The notes: generated from the sequence alone by a model not told the origin. 10,062 bases of DNA from an uncultured Treponema sp. (GCA_937890485.1 CALBXN010000028.1:1-10062); one strand, 5' to 3'. Positions 1-5,822 are shown, counted from the first letter of the stretch. A program made the numbers and translations.

Positions 1-1
1 T

Positions 2-346
2 TTTTTTGAGTTATGTAAACAAATGGAATATGGTAAACTTCAGGTGTTAAAAAATTATCCTTACATGCAGGCCTTTTTGGATAAAGCTTTTGAGGAGATT
101 TGTTTGGAAGCATTGGAAGAATGTGAAGAACAAAAAGAAGTTTATAAAAATAAGATAGAGGAATATTTTGCACAGGTTTCGGATTTTGAGTTTAAAAACG
201 GAACAGATTTGGTACAAATGAAGAACTTAATAGGTTATGTTATAAAAGGTATCACAGTGGAGAATATGAATCTGGATACCATGCAGCCGGAAAATATGTA
301 CCATCAGGTGTGTGAATATATAGAAATGTTAGGGAGAGTATATTAA
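2..346 (+). CDS. TetR/AcrR-family regulator, C-terminal part only (gene starts outside window)
   Basis: The frame is open to the window edge (no stop from base 2), so the first internal ATG at 23 is probably not the true start. What is visible is about 114 residues of an all-helical domain. It resembles the ligand-binding C-terminal half of TetR-type repressors, with an N-Y-P-Y-M-Q-A-F-L stretch followed by amphipathic helices rich in E, K and Y. The DNA-binding helix-turn-helix that would confirm the family lies upstream of the window, so this call rests on the look of the C-terminal domain. The ligand and targets cannot be inferred. The stop codon overlaps the next ATG by one base (TAATG), so the two genes are translationally coupled and share a transcript. 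Confidence 0.55.
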   Translation, partial: FFELCKQMEYGKLQVLKNYPYMQAFLDKAFEEICLEALEECEEQKEVYKNKIEEYFAQVSDFEFKNGTDLVQMKNLIGYVIKGITVENMNLDTMQPENMYHQVCEYIEMLGRVY

Positions 347-690
347 TGAAGTACGATAAAGCTTATTATCATAATGAAATTGAATTAGTGAGAGTAAACA
401 GCACGGAATTGAAAAACAAGATTGAAAGAGCTTTCTTAAGAAACCGTATTTCTTATTTTATTCGTTGGGACAAAGTTTCTTTCTGGCAAACAATTTTTGG
501 CAAGAAAAATAATGAACAGTGCAAAATCTGTATCAATGGCTGGGACAAAGAGCTGGCAATGGAAATTTTGAAGAATTTTGAAAAAGATAAAGATTATGTT
601 GTAATGGCGTATGAAAAAGAAAATAAATACTTAATAATATATGATTTATTAGATGTAAAAGATATTATAGTTGTTAATAATGAATTATAA
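346..690 (+). CDS. Small conserved-type hypothetical protein (114 aa)
   Basis: The start is supported by a GGGAGAG ribosome binding site (about 331-337) and the 1-base overlap with the upstream gene. The protein is soluble and rich in lysine, asparagine and isoleucine, with no signal peptide or membrane segment. Its predicted order is beta-alpha-beta, then a second beta-alpha-beta. Notable short stretches are R-I-S-Y-F-I-R at about 34-40 and C-K-I-C-I-N at about 59-64. The pattern of strand, helix and a C-I-N strand suggests a small ferredoxin-like fold, perhaps similar to DUF2007-type proteins, but I do not recognise the family. It lies 15 bases upstream of coaX on the same strand, so the three left-hand genes probably form one operon. 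Confidence 0.6.
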   Translation: MKYDKAYYHNEIELVRVNSTELKNKIERAFLRNRISYFIRWDKVSFWQTIFGKKNNEQCKICINGWDKELAMEILKNFEKDKDYVVMAYEKENKYLIIYDLLDVKDIIVVNNEL

Positions 691-705
691 AAGGAGATTG
701 AATCT

Positions 706-1095
706 ATGATAATTTGTGTAGATGTAGGAAATACAAATATATGTCTTGGAGTATTTGAAGAGGATAAGCTTCTTAAAATGTTTCGCTTCGCAACAAATTA
801 TAATGAAACAAGTGATGAATTGATCGTAAAAGTTAAATCACTTTTTGAAATTAATAGTATTGATTATAAAAAAGTCGAAGGAGCAATTATTGGAAGTGTT
901 GTTCCGAGAATGGATTCAATACTTGAGAAAATGTTTATAGATTATTTTAATATTAAGCCTTTATTTGTTGGTCAAGGTATTAAAAGTGGAATTAATATTA
1001 AGATAGATAATCCTAAAGAATTAGGGGCTGACCTTTTGGTTGGGGCAGTTGGTGCTGTTGATTTTTTGATGCATTTGCTGTCTTTTAATTCATAG
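706..1095 (+). CDS. coaX: Type III pantothenate kinase, N-terminal half only; broken at a sequence junction
   Basis: Type III pantothenate kinase phosphorylates pantothenate in the first step of coenzyme A synthesis, in the cytoplasm. The AAGGAG site at 691-696 and the phosphate-binding motif D-V-G-N-T-N at residues 6-11 fix the start. Other family marks are S-V-V-P (64-67), V-G-Q-G-I-K-S-G (88-95) and D-N-P-K-E-L-G-A-D (101-109), whose Asp is the family's catalytic region. The family is usually about 255 aa. Here similarity ends near residue 119 (about base 1062), and the last ten residues are antisense of the gene coming from the right. The second phosphate-binding region (D-x-G-T-A-T-T) and the rest of the dimer fold are absent, so this copy cannot be a working kinase. 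A hand count gives 14-17 G/C per 60 bases here, lower than in the plsX piece. Confidence 0.88.
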   Translation: MIICVDVGNTNICLGVFEEDKLLKMFRFATNYNETSDELIVKVKSLFEINSIDYKKVEGAIIGSVVPRMDSILEKMFIDYFNIKPLFVGQGIKSGINIKIDNPKELGADLLVGAVGAVDFLMHLLSFNS

Positions 1096-1580
1096 CCATC
1101 AATGCATTTGTTAATTTTTTCGCGCCATACGCTGCCACCGTTTATGTTTTCGCATGATACAGTGACCGTTTTTATTTGGCGTGGTGTTTGTAATGTTGCA
1201 GCGGCATCTGGGTTTATTTCAGTTGCTTTTTTATAACATTCAAAGGCTTTTTTTTCGTTTATCTCTGTTCCTATTCCATCCTGATAGCAATAGCCCAGAT
1301 AATACATAAGGTTTTCATCATTAGGATTTTTTGTAAAACATCTTTGGCAATAGTCAAACGCTTTTTGAGCATTCTGTTTTTTATATTTGCTGAAAGTAAA
1401 AGGATTAAATATTTTAGGTTGCTTTTGATTTTTACTTGAATTTAAACTAGATCCTTCTACTTTTTTCGTAATATCAGTATTGAAAGCTGATTCTGTATTA
1501 AAAGAATTTAAATTCCTTTGTTTTTTCAACGATGCTTCATATTTTAGTAATCCATAATTCAATCCATAAGCGTAATTCAT
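972..1580 (-). CDS. Sel1/TPR-like repeat protein, C-terminus replaced by antisense coaX
   Basis: The start ATG at 1580 has a GGGAGG site at 1587-1592, six bases away. Residues 1-65 are low-complexity and polar (N, S, K) with no signal peptide. Residues about 70-126 form a TPR/Sel1-type helical repeat: A-F-D-Y-C then N-P-N-D-E-N, then L-G-Y-C-Y-Q-D-G-I-G-T followed by K-A-F-E-C-Y-K-K-A. This is close to the Sel1 pattern of L-G-x-x-Y-x-x-G-x-G-V and A-x-x-W/Y-Y-x-K-A. Such repeats bind partner proteins. A tail with paired cysteines follows (V-S-C-E-N; N-K-C-I-D-G-Y-E-L; S-K-C-I-K-K). From residue 174 to the stop, the 29 residues (S-T-A-P-T-A-P...) are the reverse complement of coaX and not native. 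The true protein therefore continued beyond the junction and its natural C-terminus is unknown. Confidence 0.6.
   Translation of the reverse strand: MNYAYGLNYGLLKYEASLKKQRNLNSFNTESAFNTDITKKVEGSSLNSSKNQKQPKIFNPFTFSKYKKQNAQKAFDYCQRCFTKNPNDENLMYYLGYCYQDGIGTEINEKKAFECYKKATEINPDAAATLQTPRQIKTVTVSCENINGGSVWREKINKCIDGYELKDSKCIKKSTAPTAPTKRSAPNSLGLSILILIPLLIP
1056..1068. other. Left junction: coaX joined to unrelated - strand gene
   Basis: CoaX homology on the + strand stops at about Val118/Asp119 (1057-1062). On the - strand, plausible protein sequence of the Sel1-like gene ends at two lysines encoded by the T6 run at 1062-1067, after which that frame reads only antisense coaX. Both converging genes lose their identity at the same few bases, which places the breakpoint within about 1060-1067. 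There is no stem-loop, target duplication or integrase site to be seen. It may be an assembly misjoin or a real recombination point. Confidence 0.75.
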
Positions 1581-1609
1581 AAAATTCCTCCCATAAAAGT
1601 TTATGAGTT

Positions 1610-1655
1610 AAAAAAAGTGCACCAAGGTTTTGAACTACCACCACCTTGAGCACTT
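1610..1655 (-). terminator. Intrinsic terminator after the AAA+ ATPase gene
   Basis: Arms at 1615-1628 and 1643-1655 pair with one small bulge (AAGTGC..CAAGGT against ACCTTG.GCACTT on the + strand). Read on the - strand, the stem is followed directly by seven T residues (1616 to 1610). It lies between the ATPase stop (1688) and the Sel1-like start (1580), so it should end most ATPase transcripts. The downstream gene then needs its own promoter or read-through. Confidence 0.75.
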
Positions 1656-1687
1656 ACCATTAACAAAATAGGCTCTGTAAAAAATCT

Positions 1688-2935
1688 CTAACATCCAAAA
1701 CCGATTCTTGTCTGTTTATTTTTTTCGAGTTTTTCTGTTTTGCAATATTCTTCAATTTCTTTTACAGAAGAACGCTTGCCAGTTAAAACTTCATTCATTG
1801 TGGATTTGCGAGCGATGTTTTCAATTTCAGCACCTGAAAAATCGTAACTTAAAGCAAGATGTTCAACTGCATCTGTTTTAAGCCATGCAACTTTGCTTTT
1901 CCAGATTTTCTTTTTAATTTCAAGGCTTGGTCGTTCAAATTTGATTTTGAACAAAAATCTTCGTTCAAAGGCGTTGTCAAAGTTTCCAGCAAGATTTGTA
2001 GTTACCATAATGATACCTTCTTGTCTTTCAATAGAATCAAGAAGCATTGCTTGTGTATTATTTGCATCAATTTCGGAACCTTGTTTTACATTTTCAATCC
2101 TTTTTCCAAAAAGTGCATCTGCTTCATTAAACAAGAGAATTGGAATTTCTTCACCACGCATTTTTGAGCGCTTACAAAGTAAATTATATTTTTCAAAAAC
2201 ATTAGAAAGATTATTTATAGTTCCTCCAATCCACTGACTTACAACACTTCCGATATTAACATGAAAAATACTTCTTCCAGTATTTTTGGCAATTTGATAC
2301 ACAGTTTCAGTTTTTCCAGTTCCAGGAGCACCATAAAGCATAACACAAATTCCCTTTGGCATAGAATTTTCGGCAAGGCGATTTTGAATTGCTTCTAAAT
2401 TTCCATCCGAGAGATATTCTGTTATTTTTGATATTTCATTTTTTACTTCAACTGGATAAAAAAGTTCTTTTTTAGAAATATCTTCTGGATATTTAAGACT
2501 TTTGTCCCGAACTCGAAGTTCTTTTTCTAAAAGTTTTTCATCTTTTTTTATAATTGCATTGATTACACCTTCTGGTACACGATAAAATTTTGAAAAAGAA
2601 CTTGTCTTTTCATTTGAATCAAAATAGATAAATCCTTTTTCTTCAAGTAATTTAAATTCGTCTCTAAATTCAAGAAATCTAAGAGGATTTATGCTCATTT
2701 CATCTGCAATGAGACCAATACTTATTGGGCTTTCGTTATATAAAAAATATACTTCAAAAAGTGTACAGAACAAGGCTAATTCATTTGCGCCAAGATTAAA
2801 AAACTTCATTAATCTTTTTAATGAAATATCAAATTCAATATCCTTTCCTATTCTAAAATAATTTTTCTTAAGAATGTGATAAATTTTTTTAATATTTGTC
2901 AAAATAAAATTTGTATCTGCGTAAATGTCTCCCAT
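1688..2935 (-). CDS. AAA+ ATPase with winged-helix-like N-terminal domain
   Basis: This 415-aa cytoplasmic protein has a GGAGG site five bases before the ATG. Residues about 40-125 are helical with a MarR-like order (L-G-A-N-E-L-A-L-F, then I-G-L-I-A-D-E-M, then E-K-G-F-I-Y-F), which suggests a winged helix. The AAA+ core runs about 165-400: Walker A G-A-P-G-T-G-K-T at 202-209; a pore-loop-like S-Q-W-I-G-G at 233-238; Walker B region I-L-L-F-N-E-A-D at 266-273; sensor 1 T-T-N at 312-314; arginine-finger candidates R325 and R326; sensor 2 region F-S-G-A-E-I-E-N-I-A-R at 366-376. The last two features resemble the FtsH/Cdc48-like classic clade, so a hexameric remodelling enzyme is likely. The usual Walker B aspartate is replaced by Asn270, although the catalytic Glu271 is kept. 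There is no protease domain. Its substrate is unknown. It is flanked by predicted structured gaps on both sides and so is probably transcribed singly. Confidence 0.85.
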   Translation of the reverse strand: MGDIYADTNFILTNIKKIYHILKKNYFRIGKDIEFDISLKRLMKFFNLGANELALFCTLFEVYFLYNESPISIGLIADEMSINPLRFLEFRDEFKLLEEKGFIYFDSNEKTSSFSKFYRVPEGVINAIIKKDEKLLEKELRVRDKSLKYPEDISKKELFYPVEVKNEISKITEYLSDGNLEAIQNRLAENSMPKGICVMLYGAPGTGKTETVYQIAKNTGRSIFHVNIGSVVSQWIGGTINNLSNVFEKYNLLCKRSKMRGEEIPILLFNEADALFGKRIENVKQGSEIDANNTQAMLLDSIERQEGIIMVTTNLAGNFDNAFERRFLFKIKFERPSLEIKKKIWKSKVAWLKTDAVEHLALSYDFSGAEIENIARKSTMNEVLTGKRSSVKEIEEYCKTEKLEKNKQTRIGFGC

Positions 2936-2987
2936 AAAAGCCTCCGTAAAAAGTTTTCTATTTAAAAAGTAAGTTTTTTTAGAAAAG

Positions 2988-3062
2988 AGGCTATCGAAAA
3001 AATTTTCTCATTCTAACTCGAAGATTGAGATGTCATAATAATTTGTAATTACTCGATAGCCT
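2988..3062 (-). repeat. Long-range inverted repeat with nested stem, possible terminator of the ankyrin gene
   Basis: Perfect 10-base arms AGGCTATCGA (2988-2997) and TCGATAGCCT (3053-3062) are separated by 55 bases. A second, imperfect stem sits inside (about 3007-3031, CTCATTCT against AGATTGAG, one mismatch). The RNA of either strand could form a branched structure. Read on the - strand it lies just after the ankyrin stop and is followed by a modest T-rich CTTTTCT stretch, so it may be a weak terminator. A protein-binding site is the alternative. It occupies most of the 143-base gap before the ATPase gene. Confidence 0.5.
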
Positions 3063-3078
3063 AAAACTAACATCAATT

Positions 3079-4221
3079 CTAACGATTAAAGTCATCTGGA
3101 TGTTCGCGATAATACACAGGAAGATTTCCATAAGAATCTTTTTCTTTAATCAGTCTTGCAAACTCTTCTGCTTCAAGTAGCCAATTATAAATTGCTGGAT
3201 CTGGATTTACGGCAGCATAGTGGAGAATATTTCTTCCGTCGATATCGTGAGAATCCCAAATTGCGTCATAATATAGTAACATTTTTATAACAACTGGATT
3301 TGGATTTACTTTTGCCACAAACATTATTGGAGTCATTCTATTTGAATCCATTGTGTTTATATTATATCCTGATGTTATCAATGCTTCCAAAATTTCAGGT
3401 TCTTCGTTTGTACAAGCAAAAAAAATCTGTTCTTCTTTCATTTTTTCTAGTAAAACTTTTAAAACACTTGGAGACTTTCCATATTTTAGTATTTTTTCCA
3501 AACAGCTTTCCCCAGAATTATTTACATCTGATGTAAAAAAGGCATCACTAATGTACCGAGCAACATCTTTAGAACGATTATTGTAAACAAGATGCAACAT
3601 GCCATCACCGTATTTTGATTTTGCTCTTTTATTTGCACCAGCTTCCAAAAGAACATCTATAACATCCGTATTTCTTTGCCATGCAGCAGCATTTAATAAG
3701 GCAGTAAACCCCTCATCGTCACGGTCTTCTGTGTCAAAACCTAATTTAAGCAAAAATTTTGTAATTTCAGGATTTGGATTTCTTCCTGCAGCCGAAATTA
3801 ACAAAGTTTCTCCGTCTCTTTGAGTTACATGAATATCAGCTCCGGCATCAATTAATGTTTGCAAAACTTCTGGATTGTCAGAATATTCTGCTGCCAAACA
3901 AATAGGAGTAGCTTCCGTATTATCCTTTACATTTACATCAATTCCTTTAGCAAGAAAAAACTTAACATTTTCTGGATAAGAAGAACTAGCAGCATAATGA
4001 AGTAACGTTAAATCATCTTCATCTTTATAATTTACATCAAAACCGTAATCTAAAATATGCTGAATAAATTCTGTACTTGGTGAGCAAACAACTGTTTTTT
4101 TTAATAAAAAATTCTTGTCTTCAGTAGATAACTTATCAAAGTCTTTTGCAAGTAAATCAAACATTTCTTTGTTCCCAGTTTCGATTGCATAAATAAATGC
4201 ATTTTCAAGTTTTTGTTCCAT
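3079..4221 (-). CDS. Ankyrin-repeat protein
   Basis: The chosen start is the ATG at 4221, preceded by GCGAGG. A longer frame upstream (to 4374) would translate through a hairpin repeat and the 62-aa gene, and its residues look unnatural. The 380-aa product is built of roughly ten ankyrin-type repeats. The clear ones are L-T-L-L-H-Y-A-A (71-78) with G-I-D-V-N (93-97); T-P-I-C-L-A-A-E (105-112) with A-G-A-D-I (126-130); E-T-L-L-I-S-A-A-G (138-146); G-F-T-A-L-L-N-A-A-A (171-180) with E-A-G-A-N (193-197); T-P-I-M-F-V-A (297-303); and R-N-I-L-H-Y-A-A (330-337). Loops often carry N-P-x-P or D-N-P (about 116, 148, 306, 339). The middle (205-290) is degenerate. There is no signal peptide or enzyme domain. 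Ankyrin arrays bind proteins; the partner is unknown. It sits alone between two structured gaps. Confidence 0.85.
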   Translation of the reverse strand: MEQKLENAFIYAIETGNKEMFDLLAKDFDKLSTEDKNFLLKKTVVCSPSTEFIQHILDYGFDVNYKDEDDLTLLHYAASSSYPENVKFFLAKGIDVNVKDNTEATPICLAAEYSDNPEVLQTLIDAGADIHVTQRDGETLLISAAGRNPNPEITKFLLKLGFDTEDRDDEGFTALLNAAAWQRNTDVIDVLLEAGANKRAKSKYGDGMLHLVYNNRSKDVARYISDAFFTSDVNNSGESCLEKILKYGKSPSVLKVLLEKMKEEQIFFACTNEEPEILEALITSGYNINTMDSNRMTPIMFVAKVNPNPVVIKMLLYYDAIWDSHDIDGRNILHYAAVNPDPAIYNWLLEAEEFARLIKEKDSYGNLPVYYREHPDDFNR

Positions 4222-4261
4222 AAATTTTACCTCGCTTAATAAAAAAGATGATATCAAGCTT

Positions 4262-4284
4262 ACTCTTTCATAATGAGAGAGAGT
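4262..4284 (+). repeat. Hairpin repeat, copy 1
   Basis: This 23-base element begins ACTCTTTCAT and ends GAGAGAGAGT. It matches the element at 4610-4632 at 20 of 23 positions with no gap. Flanking bases extend the stem (CTTACTCT at 4259-4266 against AGAGTAAG at 4280-4287). On the + strand it is followed after three bases by T7, as in an intrinsic terminator, although no + strand gene ends here. It lies between the ankyrin start and the 62-aa gene's stop, in a 107-base gap. Confidence 0.7.
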
Positions 4285-4328
4285 AAGATATTTTTTTAGT
4301 TTTAGAGAAAATTTTTCTGACTTTTGTT

Positions 4329-4517
4329 TTAACGAAGAATATCGTCTTTTCCAGTTTCTTTTGGCAAATTGCACAAAGAAGTAGGCTCTAGAGAAACATA
4401 TCCTCCGTATAAGCTGTTAGAACCAGTTTCATTTAATTGACGCATCAATTTATCTGTAGTATCAATATAGTCTACAACCACTGGACTAAATTGAGAAAAC
4501 GGATCGTAATAGTTCAT
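4329..4517 (-). CDS. Small protein of unknown function (62 aa)
   Basis: A perfect AAGGAGG site (4523-4529) five bases before the ATG supports real translation. The product is soluble, begins M-N-Y-Y-D-P-F, has a hydrophobic V-V-V-D-Y stretch at 13-17 and a short helix T-D-K-L-M-R-Q-L at about 21-28, and ends in a charged, Pro- and Lys-containing tail. It has no membrane segment and a single cysteine, so it does not look like a zinc ribbon. I do not recognise it. It is framed by two near-identical hairpin repeats (4262-4284 and 4610-4632) and lies downstream of the Abi-type gene, separated by 200 bases with strong inverted repeats. That gap makes it a separate transcription unit or one controlled by the structure in its leader. 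A short antitoxin-like or regulatory partner is possible, but this is speculation. Confidence 0.6.
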   Translation of the reverse strand: MNYYDPFSQFSPVVVDYIDTTDKLMRQLNETGSNSLYGGYVSLEPTSLCNLPKETGKDDILR

Positions 4518-4541
4518 AAAGTCCTCCTTGCAGAATTACTA

Positions 4542-4586
4542 TTTATACAAGAGTCGTTTTTTTAGAAAGATTGACTCTCGTATAAA
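4542..4586. repeat. Long inverted repeat upstream of the 62-aa gene
   Basis: Fourteen-base arms (TTTATACAAGAGTC at 4542-4555 and GACTCTCGTATAAA at 4573-4586) pair at 13 of 14 positions around a 17-base T/A-rich loop. On the + strand the second arm is followed by A then T7 (4588-4594), which is terminator-like. On the - strand the structure ends 24 bases before the 62-aa gene's ATG, so it could form in that gene's leader RNA or be an operator for a dimeric regulator. Which of these applies cannot be decided from the sequence. Confidence 0.65.
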
Positions 4587-4609
4587 ATTTTTTTAATTTT
4601 AACAAAGGA

Positions 4610-4632
4610 ACTCTATCACGATGAGAGAGAGT
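4610..4632 (+). repeat. Hairpin repeat, copy 2
   Basis: This element begins ACTCTATCAC and ends GAGAGAGAGT and is a 20/23 match to 4262-4284. The stem can be drawn as AACTC (4609-4613) with GAGTT (4633-4637) or with inner ACTCT/AGAGT arms. On the + strand it runs straight into T8 (4636-4643). It lies in the 200-base gap between the Abi-type gene's stop (4718) and the 62-aa gene. The rest of that gap (4644-4717) is AT-rich and shows nothing further. Confidence 0.7.
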
Positions 4633-4717
4633 GAGTTTTTTTTAAGAAGTTTTTGATTTAAATATTTTGTCATATATCAAATTTATATCCATATTCAGAT
4701 AAAAGCAAGAAAAACAT

Positions 4718-5659
4718 TTATTTCTTAGAATAAAATTCTAAAACACTACGAGCAAAAGTATATGCATTTTTAATTTCGCTGATACCTTCAAAATATTCTT
4801 TGTGCAAAATCATTCTGCCATCAAAAAAAGCTTTCATTTCTTCAAAAGTTTTTTCTTTCACTTTTGGCGAAGAAATCAATTTTGTATAATTTGCAAGCAT
4901 TACAGCAAAATCGTTTAAAACTGGAATTTTCATACATGTTGTAATAATTCCGTTTCCAATTCCAAGATTTGCACCTAAAAGTTCAAAATTTGTTTCAATA
5001 TCAGGATGAAACCAGTTTTGAGATTTAAAATTACTGAGCATACAAACATTATGAGCAGCTGCATTTCTTAACCGTCGAACAGAATCAAAATGTGGAGTAT
5101 ACTCACATTTCAAATTGAAGAACTCGTAGTAATGAGCATAGAAATCGATAAAATCAGAAAAACCTAATAACTCAACTATGCTCCAAACTGAAGGACATTC
5201 TTTGTAATTATCAAAAATCTGGCGATTATAAAAATTTGAAGATGTGCTATAGTTTTCGATAGTACTTTTAACACGATTATGAGTTTCTAAAAATTTTTGG
5301 ACAACAAGATATCCATCATCCGCTGTATTTTCTTGGCAATCATTTATTACTTTTACTTTTAGATAATGTTCAAAATCGATTGTCATTTTCAGAATCAATT
5401 TTCTAAAAAACATATCGATTGTAGAAAGTTCAACTAAATGCCCAAAATCAACATTTGTATACTTTCCAGCCTTTGTCTTCTCCCCAAATTCTGCATATTG
5501 CTTCAATCTAAAAAAATAATTGTGCTTTGCAAGAAAAACAGATGATTCTTCTTCCGTCTTCAGATTAAAAGCAATTCCGAGAGTTTCCTTGCAATAAGTA
5601 ATAATTTCTGGAACTGTCAATTTTTTGCCGTATGTTTGTTTTGTATCTTTCTTTGCCAT
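4718..5659 (-). CDS. Abi_2-family (AbiD/AbiF-like) HEPN protein, probable RNase of an abortive-infection or toxin system
   Basis: Proteins of the Abi_2 family carry a HEPN-type fold and are linked to phage abortive infection, probably by cutting RNA. The start is taken as the ATG at 5659 (M-A-K-K-D-T-K-Q), giving 313 aa. The longer frame from 5698 would have to be translated through the promoter. Family marks are L-T-V-P-E-I-I-T-Y-C near residues 14-23, the hallmark N-Y-F-F-R-L-K-Q-Y at 47-55, F-F-R-K-L-I-L with D-F-E-H-Y-L at about 84-100, and R-L-R-N-A-A-A-H-N at 197-205. The last contains R199-x-x-x-H203 within a R-N-A-A-A-H core that fits the HEPN R-(x4-6)-H catalytic motif. It has its own extended -10 promoter, no ribosome binding site, a strong terminator upstream and structured DNA downstream. 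It is therefore transcribed independently of its neighbours. Confidence 0.82.
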   Translation of the reverse strand: MAKKDTKQTYGKKLTVPEIITYCKETLGIAFNLKTEEESSVFLAKHNYFFRLKQYAEFGEKTKAGKYTNVDFGHLVELSTIDMFFRKLILKMTIDFEHYLKVKVINDCQENTADDGYLVVQKFLETHNRVKSTIENYSTSSNFYNRQIFDNYKECPSVWSIVELLGFSDFIDFYAHYYEFFNLKCEYTPHFDSVRRLRNAAAHNVCMLSNFKSQNWFHPDIETNFELLGANLGIGNGIITTCMKIPVLNDFAVMLANYTKLISSPKVKEKTFEEMKAFFDGRMILHKEYFEGISEIKNAYTFARSVLEFYSKK

Positions 5660-5666
5660 GGGAAGT

Positions 5667-5694
5667 ATTATAACATGAAAATAATATAAAACAA
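5667..5694 (-). promoter_or_regulatory. Promoter of the Abi-type gene, predicted leaderless
   Basis: On the - strand, a perfect -10 TATAAT (5672-5667) carries an extended TGT just before it (5675-5673). It lies 16 bases after a partial -35 TTGTTT (5694-5689). Only seven bases separate the -10 from the ATG at 5659, so transcription should start at or next to the A of the start codon. No Shine-Dalgarno sequence can fit. This agrees with the absence of any GGAGG-like run, unlike nearly every other gene in the window. Confidence 0.65.
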
Positions 5695-5770
5695 CCAAAA
5701 AGTATTAGGGAGTGGAGGATTAAAAATAACGACTCGCATTTGTTTCGACTTTTCACACAAGTATAAAATA

Positions 5771-5801
5771 AAAACGCCATGATTATATTAAAACCATGGC
5801 G
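5771..5801 (-). terminator. Intrinsic terminator ending the beta-solenoid operon
   Basis: On the - strand a CGCCATG/CATGGCG stem (5801-5795 with 5781-5775) encloses a 13-base loop and is followed by TTTTATTTTAT. It begins 22 bases after the stop codon at 5823 and closes the gene group 5823-9310. The remaining gap to the Abi promoter (5699-5770) holds only AT-rich sequence with no clear signal. Confidence 0.88.
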
Positions 5802-5822
5802 CAAAAATATCTAGTTCTAGGT

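Noticed and set aside
1859..2237. Two + strand frames inside the ATPase gene
   Set aside because: They are antisense shadows with no ribosome binding site and no protein-like sequence; the - strand frame has full AAA+ motifs.
1610..3070. Integron attC sites, suggested by one-gene cassettes in the same orientation with imperfect hairpins and GTTA/TAAC ends
   Set aside because: The ends have the wrong polarity (GTTA...TAAC rather than RYYYAAC...GTTRRRY), the boxes do not fit the consensus, and no integrase is seen.
4222..4374. Longer N-terminus for the ankyrin protein starting at 4374
   Set aside because: It would overlap the 62-aa gene and translate the hairpin repeat, while the ATG at 4221 has its own GAGG site and starts typical ankyrin-protein sequence.
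4262..4632. CRISPR-like repeats
   Set aside because: There are only two copies, 348 bases apart, with a gene between them and no spacer-like units or cas genes.
5660..5698. Start of the Abi-type gene at 5698
   Set aside because: The added 13 residues would be encoded by the predicted -35 and -10 elements and are hydrophobic and unlike the family; no ribosome binding site precedes them.
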